DNA of 64,000 nt from Kiritimatiellia bacterium (GTDB lineage: Bacteria > Verrucomicrobiota > Kiritimatiellia > WLWN01). The translations under genes and the position numbers were made by a program. This document shows positions 48,511 through 58,280 of the stretch, in pieces. Numbering within the stretch: position 1 is the stretch's first letter; every line of letters begins with the position of its first letter. The DNA lies in contig WLWN01000001.1 of NCBI GenBank assembly GCA_012103575.1, forward strand, positions 2,050,538 through 2,114,537, written 5' to 3'. The notes beneath the pieces were generated by a model. It made no database searches. It saw nothing but the letters and a program-made list of their open reading frames with translations, and was not told the DNA's origin.

Positions 48511-48924
48511 TAGGTCTCCCCGGGGTTTCATTCTGCAGCGCCTTGAACGCAACCCGGGAGATCGCTTTACCTCCGCCGGCAAGCTTGAGGATTTCAGGTT
48601 GCCCGGGAGACCTGCTCATCACGGCATTCGCTATTGCTCGTCCATCGGGGTCATAGGCTATGGCCGTTGCGGGTTCGGTGGAAACCGTAAATTCAACATA
48701 ATGTCAATGGTCCCATTGTTATTGATCCTGCCACCTCCTCCCTCGCTTGGACACGGGTTCAGATAGATGCCCGCGAATACTATGCAAAGCATGAAAAGGC
48801 CCAACCTGTCGGTTATAGAATTAAAAAGGTCTTAATAACTTTATATTTATTTATATTTATAGAATAAAATTATGATTATAGAATCCAGGAGGATATAAGC
48901 TTACGACAGAATCACCATGCGGTA
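48511..48924. other. Region between SET gene and thiDE
   Basis: No convincing gene on either strand. Several overlapping short frames are seen, with an AT-rich stretch near 48840-48880. Confidence 0.35.
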
Positions 48925-50391
48925 TCAACCTTTTATCCTAGCTGTTAAATGGCGATACCCTTCAACGAGTTTAGGCAAATCGTTGGCATACCTGACATTA
49001 GATATGACGGCTAAACCATCTGCACCTGCCTCTAAAACGTGCGACGCAGATTCTAGGTTAATCCCCCCAATGGCAACGGTTGGAGTGGGAATTAGTTTTC
49101 TCATCTGTTTAAACCTCTCAAGGCCTAAAGGCGGGTAGTCCATCACTTTTGATCCGGTTTCAAAAAGGGTGCCCAGGGCAATATACGAGGGTTGATAGGC
49201 TATGGCCCTGGCTATTTCTGCATAGGAATGCGTACTAATCCCCAATCGTAATCCTGATTGAGCCAATGTATGGATATCAACCGTTTCGAGGTCATCTTGC
49301 CCCAGATGCACCCCATAAGCGCCATATTTTATGGCTAACTCCCATTGATCATTAACGAATAATCGACTTTTTATTTTCCTCGCATATTCAATACTCAACA
49401 GAATCTCATTTTCACGTTCTTGACCCTTCAAATCTTTGATCCGAAGTTGAATGGTGGCTACCCCAAGCGATAAAAGCTTTTTTACCCATTCCACACGGTC
49501 AACAATTGGATAAAGACCTATAGGTTCTTCTCCACAATTCGGAAATGAAACCCTTTTTGCACTTTCTTGAATGGTTGTACTTAGATAGGGAAAGGTATCG
49601 GAGTGATCAGGCCAACCCTGATGCAACAAAGTCCCCTGTCCATTACCCAATGCATAACTCTTCTTCAGACCCTGTGTAACATAGGCTTTCGCAATGATAA
49701 GTGCATCGATTCCAGGGAGCCCTAGACCCCGACAAGCTGCAATAGCCGATGAAAGAGCACATCCTGTACCATGGGTATATGACGTTTTAAGTCTCGGACT
49801 GGTCAACCACGCTTTCTGCTTTCGATTTGTCCAAAAATCTTGAGAATATTTACCCCCCACATGGCCTCCTTTGATAAGAACTGATTTTGGACCGAAATCA
49901 AGCAATCGAACAGCAGCTGCTTCGATATCTTGATAAGATTCAATTTTTATTTTTAATAAAGTCTCTGCTTCGAGAATATTAGGGGTAAGCAAATCAGCAA
50001 GGGGTAATAGACACGCTGTAAAGATCTCATGGATCTCTGGTTCAATCAAATGATGGCCTGACGTTGCTGCCATTACCGGGTCAATCACTGTAAAAAAATT
50101 ACGCGAAGAAATTTTTCCCGCAATATATTCAATCGCTAAACGATTCCCGGGCATCCCGATTTTAATTGCCGTTGGAGCCAAGCTTTCGATTAGGCTTTCC
50201 CATTGATCGTTGAGGACAGAAACAGAAAGGTACTCAATCCCTATCACGTTTTCCAGATTCTGCGCCGTAATTGCGGTAAGAATGGAACACCCGTGAACCT
50301 CTAAAGCGTTAAAGGTTTTTAAATCGGATTGAATACCAGCACCTCCACTGGAATCGGAGCCGGCTATTGTCCAAACAATGGGTTTTTTCAT
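48925..50391 (-). CDS. thiDE: Bifunctional HMP(-P) kinase / thiamine-phosphate synthase
   Basis: 488 residues. The N-terminal half is ThiD (AGSDSSGGAGIQSDLKTF, IDPVMAATSG, LLTPNILEAETLL, TSYTHGTGCALSSAIAA). The C-terminal half is ThiE (GLYPIVDRVEWVKKLLSLGV, LFVNDQWELAIKYGAYGVHL, GISTHS, VAIGGINLESA). It phosphorylates hydroxymethylpyrimidine and joins it to thiazole phosphate to give thiamine phosphate. The fusion is a known arrangement. No other thiamine gene and no recognisable TPP riboswitch are beside it. Intact. Confidence 0.95.
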   Translation of the reverse strand: MKKPIVWTIAGSDSSGGAGIQSDLKTFNALEVHGCSILTAITAQNLENVIGIEYLSVSVLNDQWESLIESLAPTAIKIGMPGNRLAIEYIAGKISSRNFFTVIDPVMAATSGHHLIEPEIHEIFTACLLPLADLLTPNILEAETLLKIKIESYQDIEAAAVRLLDFGPKSVLIKGGHVGGKYSQDFWTNRKQKAWLTSPRLKTSYTHGTGCALSSAIAACRGLGLPGIDALIIAKAYVTQGLKKSYALGNGQGTLLHQGWPDHSDTFPYLSTTIQESAKRVSFPNCGEEPIGLYPIVDRVEWVKKLLSLGVATIQLRIKDLKGQERENEILLSIEYARKIKSRLFVNDQWELAIKYGAYGVHLGQDDLETVDIHTLAQSGLRLGISTHSYAEIARAIAYQPSYIALGTLFETGSKVMDYPPLGLERFKQMRKLIPTPTVAIGGINLESASHVLEAGADGLAVISNVRYANDLPKLVEGYRHLTARIKG

Positions 50392-50410
50392 AGAGCTTCT
50401 TGCAAAATAA

Positions 50411-50502
50411 CGCCGCTTACGCGGCTGCTACAAACCATTAAATAGTTCTACCCTATGTTTACACGTGTTTGTAGTAGCATCGCAAGATGCATTATCGTTT
50501 AT
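50411..50502. repeat. Inverted repeats upstream of thiDE
   Basis: GCCGCTTACGCGGC forms a small hairpin. GCTGCTACAAAC is repeated inverted as GTTTGTAGTAGC about 36 nt later (11 of 12 pairs). This may be an intergenic repeat of the GTTTGTAG/GCTACAAA kind. Regulatory role unknown. Confidence 0.4.
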
Positions 50503-50636
50503 CGATCCGGTTTGTAAGAGCCTTCATAGAAAAATAAATCCAAAAATAGACTGTCCTGATATCAATCCCCCCTTCCCGGCTAAAGGTGAGACTCCATGGG
50601 CATCTATTTCAACGGTCAGCGGGAACCTAGAGCGCT

Positions 50637-51200
50637 TCACAATTGAGGTGTCGCGATGTAGCACGAAGAAAACCAGCCGATTACCTCGTCGGGAGAAACC
50701 TCTTCGAACGCTTGTGTGAGCGCTTCAGATAATTCCTGCTGACTGCGGGCTGCAAGGCTGCCCAACCGATTCTTTATCTTGCCCCACATTTTTTCAATGG
50801 GGTTGGAATCGGGGCTGTAGGGTGGAAGGAATCTTACATAGGCCCCACATGACTCAATGAGTTCAATGACCTTGGGATTGTGATGGACGCGAAGATTGTC
50901 CATGATGACAATGTCTTCAGGTGAAAGAGTCGGGAGAAAAACCCGGCGAATATATTCTCCAAAAACAGCCGTCTCTGTCGCCCCCTCCCCCTCCATGGCC
51001 GCTGTTGTTCCGTCCAGGCGGACCGAAGAAATCAAGGTGGTGGTACACCAATGTCCATGAGGCGTTTTGGCAAAAAGCCTGTTCCCGCCCAACGCCCGGC
51101 CCCGCAGACAAGTCATATTCGTTTTCGCCCCGGATTCATCAATAAAGACAAGGCGACTTGGATCAAGTTTGGCCACCTCTTGGATCCACTGCTTTCTCAA
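50637..51200 (-). CDS. IS630 transposase orfB, copy G
   Basis: 187-residue DDE domain with all catalytic residues. The element has lost one end, so it cannot move by itself. Confidence 0.85.
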   Translation of the reverse strand: MRKQWIQEVAKLDPSRLVFIDESGAKTNMTCLRGRALGGNRLFAKTPHGHWCTTTLISSVRLDGTTAAMEGEGATETAVFGEYIRRVFLPTLSPEDIVIMDNLRVHHNPKVIELIESCGAYVRFLPPYSPDSNPIEKMWGKIKNRLGSLAARSQQELSEALTQAFEEVSPDEVIGWFSSCYIATPQL

Positions 51201-51529
51201 GAGATTTACATCCGCCCGGTCTTGCTCGCTGGCGTGAAGCGTTTCTTTTATACCGGGCGCCCAACCGATTCAACGCCCGCTGTACGGCCATGATCGACCC
51301 TTTCACGCCGCTCATGTTCTTGAGTTCTTCAAGCGTTGCATCGGGATGTTTGCCCCCCAGTTGAGCCAACGCCTTGAGCTGCTTTCCGCTGTAGAGGGCC
51401 TGACGATGCCCACGCGGTCGGGGAGCGGTCTGTCCGGTTTCGTTGAAACGAGAGAGCCCACGCTGAAACGTTCTAAGATCTACACGATAAGAAGATGCGA
51501 TATCGGCCTGGGAACCTTTGCCCATTTTG
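51163..51529 (-). pseudogene. IS630 orfA, copy G, 5' end deleted
   Basis: Begins MGKGSQADIASS, joined in frame to the tail of the neighbouring glycosylase-like gene, so a fused frame of 233 codons exists (51163-51864). The fusion is an accident of the junction. Confidence 0.8.
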
Positions 51530-52454
51530 ATGGATATCCCGAGGACTACAGGCCAAACTTCCTGACAAAGAGCAACAAGTATCCTTTTACAAGCTTTCAA
51601 AAGTTTTTGCCTCAAGGAGTCCGCCTTTTCAGTTATCTTTTTTTGACATTGCAGGTATTCGTCTCGCCCTTCAGAAGTCTCAATCCTTATCGGCTCACAA
51701 CGAAACGAGCGTAAGTCATACGGACTTGCTCGCATATCTGTCTCACGGGCAAAAACAGCTAATTCAAAAGCATCTGCAATGTACTCACTCGATATCCATG
51801 GGTAAAATTTATAGGCCCATTTATAGAGATCCATGTTGGCGTGAATACACCCACTCTGTTCCATATCCTGCCGATTTTTTGCACACGGTTTAGCTGGTTT
51901 AAGGACCGTGCAGAAGGCGCAAAAAATCGAAATGCGTCAAAATGAGAATATACAATTTTTTGTGACATGACCACCTCTTCTATTTTTTCGGGTGGCAACC
52001 TAAGCTTTATAGAGGGATGCCGTATTTGGTCTTGAGATTGTTTATAGACCATGGCCCATTCATGTAACCCGAAACACCCAAAACGTGGAGGACGTTTATA
52101 CGTAATCTCGAGCAACTGTATAACCCAACGAAACGAATCAATACGGTGTGTAGGAAATCCAGCTGGATCAAGCCATATGCCATTGTCTGTAGAAGAATAT
52201 TCTGGATATTTAAGAAAATATTTCGCCTTTTCCCCTTCCAAGAGCTGATCAATCCCCGGACTCCATCTCATGAGTAATGAAGGTCTAAACGTGTAATACT
52301 CAAATAAAAAGTCATATACGGGATGTTTATGGCCTAACGACCTTCGGTCAAGGTAAGGCACCACCCAATGTGAAAGTCTATCTCTATGGGTTTCTTCTCT
52401 GTGTAACCACTCGTTTTCTGGAACGATTGTTTGAATAACAGAAGTAATCATCAA
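51530..52454 (-). pseudogene. Protein of the family annotated as 3-methyladenine DNA glycosylase, frameshifted and truncated
   Basis: Starts MITSVIQTIVPENEWLHREE (ATG at 52454), with KHPVYDFLFEYYTFRPSLLM, FGCFGLHEWAMVYKQSQDQI and YSHFDAFRFFAPSA. Near 51890 the frame breaks in a poly-A run (one A lost), and the rest is in the next frame: MEQSGCIHANMDLYKWAYKF, ELAVFARETDMRASPYDLRS, RCEPIRIETSEGRDEYL. The last few residues are replaced by IS630 copy G. The function given to this family is poorly proven. Confidence 0.78.
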
Positions 52455-53008
52455 CGACCTTAAACCATTTTTTTGTACTCAGTCGATATAGATTACGGAG
52501 TAGGCATCATAAACAATGGGGGATATTCTGCTCGAATACGCAAAAATTTAAGAGTTCCCACCGTGTTCAATACAGTACGGGTTATACTCAATCTAGCATC
52601 TCCCGACTGTACGCCCACACCACTATCCACCCAATTTGTACTGACCAATAGGTCTGTATTTCTTTCTACCGCATACAACGTGGTTTCTTTTGTACTTGGG
52701 AATGTGACTTCTGAATTTGTGTCCCCATTTAACATCTGATATTGAGTAATCCGAAGAAAGTTGTTGCTACTTGAAGAACTAGTGCCTTCCACAGCTTCAT
52801 CTTCACCCAGCATACCATCCCCATCAAAATCTTGTCCAGCGTCTAAGTTTGTAAAGTTACCTCGATCTTGATACTCATAAAGATCGGGAATGTCATCTGT
52901 TCCTGCTATACCTGTAGATAGTAAGGTCAGGCATTCGTGTATCATATACAAAACATTAGAGCATTTAACGATTGAAAATGCCTCTCTAGAAGATCTATAC
53001 TCCATGAC

Positions 53009-53422
53009 ATGAGTATAGCAACAGCAGAAATCCGGCGGCGTGCGATAGATGCCTACAAAATGGGCAAAGGTTCCCAGGCCGATATCGCATCTTCTTATCG
53101 TGTAGATCTTAGAACGTTTCAGCGTGGGCTCTCTCGTTTCAACGAAACCGGACAGACCGCTCCCCGACCGCGTGGGCATCGTCAGGCCTTCTACAGCGGA
53201 AAGCAGCTCAAGGCGTTGGCTCAACTGGGGGGCAAACATCCCGATGCAACGCTTGAAGAACTCAAGAACATGAGCGGCGTGAAAGGGTCGATCATGGCCG
53301 TACAGCGGGCGTTGAATCGGTTGGGCGCCCGGTATAAAAGAAACGCTTCACGCCAGCGAGCAAGACCGGGCGGATGTAAATCTCTTGAGAAAGCAGTGGA
53401 TCCAAGAGGTGGCCAAACTTGA
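53009..53422 (+). CDS. IS630 orfA, copy H
   Basis: 137 residues, MSIATAEIRRRAIDAYKMGK to VDPRGGQT. With copy E, one of two undamaged orfA frames, so a candidate for autonomous activity. Confidence 0.85.
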   Translation: MSIATAEIRRRAIDAYKMGKGSQADIASSYRVDLRTFQRGLSRFNETGQTAPRPRGHRQAFYSGKQLKALAQLGGKHPDATLEELKNMSGVKGSIMAVQRALNRLGARYKRNASRQRARPGGCKSLEKAVDPRGGQT

Positions 53423-53948
53423 TCCAAGTCGCCTTGTCTTTATTGATGAATCCGGGGCGAAAACGAATATGACTTGTCTGCGGGGCCGGGCGTTGGGCGG
53501 GAACAGGCTTTTTGCCAAAACACCTCATGGACATTGGTGTACCACCACCTTGATTTCTTCGGTCCGCCTGGACGGAACAACAGCGGCCATGGAGGGGGAG
53601 GGGGCGACAGAGACGGCTGTTTTTGGAGAATATATTCGCCGGGTTCTTCTCCCGACTCTTTCACCTGAAGACATCGTCATCATGGACAATCTTCGCGTCC
53701 ATCACAATCCCAAGGTCATTGAACTCATTGAGTCATGTGGGGCCTATGTAAGATTCCTTCCACCCTACAGCCCCGATTCCAACCCCATTGAAAAAATGTG
53801 GGGCAAGATAAAGAATCGGTTGGGCAACCTTGCAGCCCGCAGTCAGCAGGAATTATCTGAAGCGCTCACACAAGCGTTCGAAGAGGTTTCTCCCGACGAG
53901 GTAATCGGCTGGTTTTCTTCGTGCTACATCGCGACACCTCAATCGTGA
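53385..53948 (+). CDS. IS630 transposase orfB, copy H
   Basis: 187-residue DDE domain, complete (FIDESG, VIMDNLRVHH, NPIEKMWGKIKNR). 38-bp overlap with orfA in the +1 frame. Confidence 0.85.
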   Translation: MRKQWIQEVAKLDPSRLVFIDESGAKTNMTCLRGRALGGNRLFAKTPHGHWCTTTLISSVRLDGTTAAMEGEGATETAVFGEYIRRVLLPTLSPEDIVIMDNLRVHHNPKVIELIESCGAYVRFLPPYSPDSNPIEKMWGKIKNRLGNLAARSQQELSEALTQAFEEVSPDEVIGWFSSCYIATPQS

Positions 53949-54145
53949 AGCGCTCTAGTAATCGCAGTACGGGCTTCTATCTGATTTAAAGTTTTCATGA
54001 TGGGAGCAGGCGATCCAGGTGGATTCAGCGATCCTTGGGCCCAGGTTGTTGAATTCAAATCTATCAACCCATAGGTGACGATTAGTGCAAACATCAATGC
54101 GACCTTTTTCATAACGTAACCTTCCCCTTAACTTTCTTAAGATGC

Positions 54146-54287
54146 TTTTGCCCACAGATCTCGAAGATCCGCTGTGGTGGAACACGGATTTTCACAAATG
54201 AAGAAGATAGAGACCTTGACCTCTTTCTATTTAATTCGTGTCTATCTGTGTTCCACCACAGCGGATCTTCGAGATCTGTGGGCAAAA
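54146..54287. repeat. Perfect 40-bp inverted repeat with 62-nt loop
   Basis: The arm 54146-54185 (TTTTGCCCACAGATCTCGAA, then GATCCGCTGTGGTGGAACAC) is exactly the reverse complement of 54248-54287. Upstream of the secreted-protein gene and downstream of tRNA-Arg on the other strand. The CCACAGAT words resemble intergenic repeats common in Verrucomicrobiota-type genomes. It could be a transcription terminator or a REP-like element. Confidence 0.93.
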
Positions 54288-54401
54288 TCTTCCTTTTTCT
54301 TTTTTTTGGTTGCGGCTATGCCACTCTAGATTTTTTGTGGCCACTTTTTTCTGAAGGCATTGCAAATTCCAAATGAATATCTTATCATATCCGGCTTTCG
54401 C

Positions 54402-54478
54402 GTACCCATAGCTCAACTGGACAGAGCATCTGACTACGAATCAGAAGGTTGCAGGTTCGACTCCTGCTGGGTACGCCA
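54402..54478 (+). tRNA. tRNA-Arg (anticodon ACG)
   Basis: Full cloverleaf: acceptor GTACCCA pairs TGGGTAC, D-stem GCTC/GAGC, anticodon stem TCTGA/TCAGA with loop CTACGAA (anticodon ACG at 54436-54438), T-arm GCAGG-TTCGACT-CCTGC, discriminator G and encoded CCA. ACG is deaminated to ICG to read CGU, CGC and CGA, so tadA must be elsewhere. Confidence 0.95.
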
Positions 54479-54551
54479 TCCTTTAAGAGAAGCTTATATA
54501 GATCAGCGGATACGTTCAGATCTTGACACTCAAGCCCCTCGATCACTTTTT

Positions 54552-54716
54552 TCATAAAGGAAAAGCGAGCATCCCTAGGCCATCGACTTCAACCTGAGGT
54601 AATGGAGTCGTCATAGAGCTGGAAACAAAGAAATTTCCTGGGCGGTCTACTTCAGCAAGAAGATCCGTTAAAACATCTAAAGCAAGATTATATTCGATTT
54701 CAATAGGTGTATTCAT
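54552..54716 (-). pseudogene. 2OG-Fe(II) oxygenase-like N-terminal fragment
   Basis: 54 codons from ATG 54716 (preceded by CGGAGAATT). DRPGNFFVSSSMTTPLPQVE and VDGLGMLAFPL look like the N-terminal domain of a family of predicted 2-oxoglutarate/Fe(II) oxygenases, which then stops. The catalytic His/Asp core is absent. Confidence 0.55.
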
Positions 54717-54842
54717 AATTCTCCGCAGGTTTCGAATTGTCTGGGTTATCTTCCCATAAATTTGTTTAAACTCCAATTTTTCAAGATAGTATGAAAAAAC
54801 GATTTAGGACAGGACAATTTCTCAGCCACAAACTCTTTGAGA

Positions 54843-56054
54843 ATTGTAATATTAAATGCCCAAAAGAAGATATTGTAAAATAGGAGTGTTCCATGCCGAA
54901 ATCTTCTAGATCTGAAAACTCGACAGAAGACAAAAAAAGGAGAAAGACATGGAACAAATCAAGAGTAGTATTCATCCCCGAAAAGGCAAGCATTTGACAC
55001 AGAAAGAACGGATCATGATTGAAACAATGCTCAAAAACCGAGGACGTCCTTTGGAGATAGCCAGTATCTGGGAAGGCATCGTCGAACCATAGAGCGCGAA
55101 ATTAAACGTGGGGAGGTAGAGCATTTCGATACAGAGCCGCGAAAGAAGAAAGCATACAGCAGTGATCGAGCCCAGGAACTTCATGATCTAAATGCGACGG
55201 CCAAGGGACCTGAGCTTAAGCTTGGAAAGCATCATGAAACGGCCGTGTTTATCAGCGAGCACATTCTTGTTCACAAACGCTCACCCGATGTGGTTGCTCC
55301 TTTGCTTAAACAAGAGCAGAGACCTGCAGCGGTGAGTACAAAAACGCTGTATACCTATATTGACCAAGGTCTCATCCCGGGGGTGAGCAACGAGTCCCTA
55401 TGGGAAAAACGAAAACGGATAAAACGAAAAAGACGTGCTATTAAGCGGGTTAAAAAGCAACATGCCCGAAGGACCAGTATCGAAAAACGACCTAAGACCG
55501 TAGAAAAACGCGAGGAATTTGGGCACTGGGAATTGGATTTGATCGTCGGCGGAAAAGGAACTTCAAAACCGGTTTTAATGACGTTAGTAGAAAGAAAGAC
55601 CCGAATGCTAAGGGTGAGAAAACTTTCGGATAAAACACAGGCATCGGTTCTGCAGGCCCTCAAAGCGATCGAAAGATCGATGGGAGTTGGCCCATTCAGA
55701 TCGATGTTCAAGTCGATTACAGCCGATAACGGGAGCGAGTTTCTCGACGTGGAGCAGATGGAACGTTCCGGATTTAGCAAAAAGAGACGCGTTAAACTCT
55801 ATTATGCTCACCCGTATTCTTCCTGGGAACGAGGCTCCAACGAAAATGCCAACCGTATGGTTCGTCGTTTCGTCGCCAAAGGAGACAACATCGGAAAATA
55901 TACCATCGACCGTATTGGTGAGATTGAAAAATGGATTAACAACTATCCTCGCAAGATCCTAGAATACAAACCCGCACAGGAGTGTTTCGATTTGGAGATC
56001 GCCGCATGAACAGAAGCTCTCAGGTCCATTTTTTGCGGCATTTAATTTTACAAT
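54843..56054 (+). mobile_element. IS30-family element (second type, 1212 bp)
   Basis: Ends ATTGTAATATTAAATGCC (54843-54860) and, reversed, ATTGTAAAATTAAATGCC (56037-56054), 17 of 18 matching. The transposase inside has a frameshift. Confidence 0.9.
54949..56009 (+). pseudogene. IS30 transposase (second type), 1-bp deletion
   Basis: Starts MEQIKSSIHPRKGKHLTQKE (AGGAG upstream). A lost C near 55070 (GTATCTGGG for GTATCCTGGG) breaks EIASILGRHRRTIEREIK. It resumes and is open to 56009: GHWELDLIVGGKGTSKPVLM, ITADNGSEFLDVEQME, YAHPYSSWERGSNENANRMV with the DDE residues. It could be restored by one base. Confidence 0.88.
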
Positions 56055-56322
56055 CCACCATATTTTTGAACGCTTTGAAATCCCGATGATAAGAACAGAG
56101 ATCTATTCCGCGATCAAAACAAATATCAGCGATGAGCAGGGTATACTCCTTATAACGTATAATCTTTACGGCGCCACGCCATACGTGCTATTATCTTTCA
56201 TACTTGTTTTCTTTTAGTAAAACCCGGAGCATGGAGCATGAACATCCTCGAGGAGAATCGGTAACAGGTAAAAATGTTCATAAAATTATGCATGCATCAA
56301 TAAAAAAATAACCGGCAAAACG
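56055..56322. other. Region between IS30 and sdhA
   Basis: 268 bp where sdhC and a promoter would be expected in related genomes. No sdhC sequence is seen. A TATACT-like box occurs near 56150, but no assignment is safe. Confidence 0.35.
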
Positions 56323-58242
56323 ATGGACGCTCAAAAAATATTAGATGCCCGGATCCCAGATGGGTCCTTGGAAGCAAAATGGTCGACCTATAAAGCCCAT
56401 ATGAAGCTGGTCGCGCCTGCAAACAAAAAGAAATATACGATCCTTGTCGTAGGAACCGGATTAGCTGGAGGATCAGCCGCTGCTTCGCTCGCCGAATTAG
56501 GCTATAACGTTCTGAATTTTTGCATTCAGGATACCCCAAGACGAGCCCATAGCGTAGCTGCTCAAGGCGGTATTAATGCCGCTAAAAATTATCAAAATGA
56601 CGGAGATAGTGAATGGCGCCTTTTTTATGACACGATTAAAGGCGGAGATTTTCGGTCTCGAGAAGCCAATGTCCATCGTTTGGCTGAGCTAAGCGTTAAT
56701 ATCATTGATCAATGTGTAGCGCAAGGTGTCCCCTTTGCCCGGGAATACGGAGGGACCCTCGCAAATCGCTCTTTTGGAGGCGCTCAGGTTTCGCGCACAT
56801 TTTATGCGAGAGGGCAAACGGGCCAACAATTGTTACTCGGGGCCTACAGCGCTCTTATGCGACAAGTGGATAGCGGACGCGTCACCCTTTTCCCCCGTCG
56901 CGAGATGCTAGACCTGGTCATCATCGACGGAAAAGCAAGAGGTATTATCTGTCGCAATCTCACTACAGGAAAACTGGAGCGGTATGTGGGTCATGCCGTA
57001 GTTTTGGCAACGGGAGGATACTCGACCGTCTTTAATTTATCAACAAATGCCGTGAATTCGAATGCAACAGCTATATGGCGCTGTTATAAACGCGGCGCGT
57101 TTTTTGCGAACCCGTGTTATACACAAATTCATCCAACCTGCATACCTCAAGCAGGAGGTTATCAATCTAAGTTAACCCTTATGAGCGAAAGCCTTCGTAA
57201 CGATGGACGCGTATGGGTTCCCAAAAAAACAGGTGATGGGCGTCCTCCTGAGCAAATACCTCAAGAAGAACGCGACTATTATCTTGAGCGCAAATACCCT
57301 GCGTTTGGAAATTTAGTGCCCCGTGACATTGCTTCGCGGGCCGCCAAATCAGTATGCGATGAAGGTCTCGGTGTCGGTGCCACAGGTTTTGCGGTCTATC
57401 TTGACTTTGCCGATGCCATTAAACGGATGGGAGAACTGATCATTCGGGATCGCTATGGAAATTTATTTTCCATGTATGAAGAAATAACCGGCAATGACCC
57501 CTATACCGTGCCGATGCAGATTTATCCTGCACCCCACTATACCATGGGCGGCCTGTGGGTAGACTATAATTTAATGAGCACGATTCCTGGCCTTCACGTG
57601 ATAGGTGAAGCCAATTTCTCGGACCATGGAGCCAATCGATTGGGGGCGAGTGCCCTGATGCAAGGGTTGGCGGATGGCTATTTTGTTATTCCTTATACCC
57701 TGGGCGATTATTTAGCCCATGAAAATTTTTCAGATGCATCCATAACACATGAATCGTTTAAGCAAAGCGCTACGGAAATACAAAACGATATAAACAAACT
57801 TTTATCGATTCAGGGCAAAAAGAGTGCCAAAGAGTATCATGTGGAATTAGGGCGTGTTATGTGGGATCACGTGGGAATGTCGCGCACGGAAAAAGGGCTC
57901 AAAAAAGCCATGGGGAATATCCAGGAGATCCGCGAAGAATATTGGCAAAACCTTTACATTCCAGGGGCCTCGACGTTGAACAAAGATTTAGAGATGGCCG
58001 GACGTGTAGCCGATTTTCTGGAATTAGCAGCGTTAATGGCTCAAGATGCTTTGCAGCGAAATGAATCATGCGGTGGACATTTTCGTGAAGAATACCAAAC
58101 ACCAGACGGAGAAGCATTAAGAGACGATGAAACTTTTTCACATGTAGCCGCTTGGGAATACGCAGGTTCTTCTAAGCCCGTCTTACACAAAGAAAAACTT
58201 GTTTTTGAGAACGTAACCCCAGGTCAACGGAGTTATAAATAA
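56323..58242 (+). CDS. sdhA: Succinate dehydrogenase / fumarate reductase flavoprotein subunit
   Basis: 639 residues. FAD-binding [20 protein letters not shown], covalent-FAD His in [15 protein letters not shown], substrate motifs [22 protein letters not shown] (catalytic Arg) and [12 protein letters not shown], and the C-terminal [14 protein letters not shown] [17 protein letters not shown]. Oxidises succinate to fumarate (or the reverse), passing electrons to SdhB. It belongs to the long three-subunit type ([20 protein letters not shown] insertion). Intact. Confidence 0.97.
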   Translation: MDAQKILDARIPDGSLEAKWSTYKAHMKLVAPANKKKYTILVVGTGLAGGSAAASLAELGYNVLNFCIQDTPRRAHSVAAQGGINAAKNYQNDGDSEWRLFYDTIKGGDFRSREANVHRLAELSVNIIDQCVAQGVPFAREYGGTLANRSFGGAQVSRTFYARGQTGQQLLLGAYSALMRQVDSGRVTLFPRREMLDLVIIDGKARGIICRNLTTGKLERYVGHAVVLATGGYSTVFNLSTNAVNSNATAIWRCYKRGAFFANPCYTQIHPTCIPQAGGYQSKLTLMSESLRNDGRVWVPKKTGDGRPPEQIPQEERDYYLERKYPAFGNLVPRDIASRAAKSVCDEGLGVGATGFAVYLDFADAIKRMGELIIRDRYGNLFSMYEEITGNDPYTVPMQIYPAPHYTMGGLWVDYNLMSTIPGLHVIGEANFSDHGANRLGASALMQGLADGYFVIPYTLGDYLAHENFSDASITHESFKQSATEIQNDINKLLSIQGKKSAKEYHVELGRVMWDHVGMSRTEKGLKKAMGNIQEIREEYWQNLYIPGASTLNKDLEMAGRVADFLELAALMAQDALQRNESCGGHFREEYQTPDGEALRDDETFSHVAAWEYAGSSKPVLHKEKLVFENVTPGQRSYK

Positions 58243-58280
58243 GAATGGTTATTGGGTATTAGTTATTGGTTGTTTGGAAA

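Larger units (their letters stand above)
50630..51529 (-). mobile_element. IS630-family element, copy G (truncated, 900 bp)
   Basis: TA at 50628-50629 precedes the left end, and orfB is complete. The right end, with the first ~25 orfA codons and the terminal repeat, is missing: sequence identity ends at 51529 (...CCCATTTTG), where the DNA-glycosylase-like gene begins. It shares private changes with copy H (LGARYKRN, NMTCLRG, EALTQAF). Confidence 0.9.
52959..53955 (+). mobile_element. IS630-family element, copy H (997 bp)
   Basis: TA at 52957-52958 and 53956-53957. One extra A in the left end (GATTGAAAATG). Both frames are intact. Inserted in the secreted-protein gene on the opposite strand. 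Confidence 0.95.
52493..54112 (-). pseudogene. Secreted protein split by IS630 copy H
   Basis: ATG at 54112 preceded by GGGGAAGG. A signal peptide runs MKKVALMFALIVTYGLIDL to WA-QG, followed by SLNPPGSPAPIMKTLNQIEA. Without the IS (999 bp including one TA) the frame is continuous to 52493 (about 206 codons), passing through DDIPDLYEYQDRGNF, a Ca-binding-like stretch (DAGQDFDGDGMLGEDEAVEG), a Ser linker and a C-terminal VERNTDLLVSTNWVDSG...FLRIRAEYP domain. Both ends look like secreted/outer-surface proteins of Verrucomicrobiota and relatives. The gene is otherwise undamaged. Confidence 0.78.

Noticed and set aside
48440..48766. 108-codon plus-strand frame between the SET gene and thiDE
   Set aside because: No recognisable pattern and no ribosome-binding site. 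The minus strand has the better, though weak, DUF697-like match.
50392..50629. TPP riboswitch before thiDE
   Set aside because: The expected CUGAGA and GAUCUGG-type words are not present. Only simple inverted repeats are seen.
52959..53955. IS630 copy H as the inversion breakpoint that separated sdhC from sdhAB
   Set aside because: Its two flanks rebuild one continuous secreted-protein frame, so no exchange occurred there.
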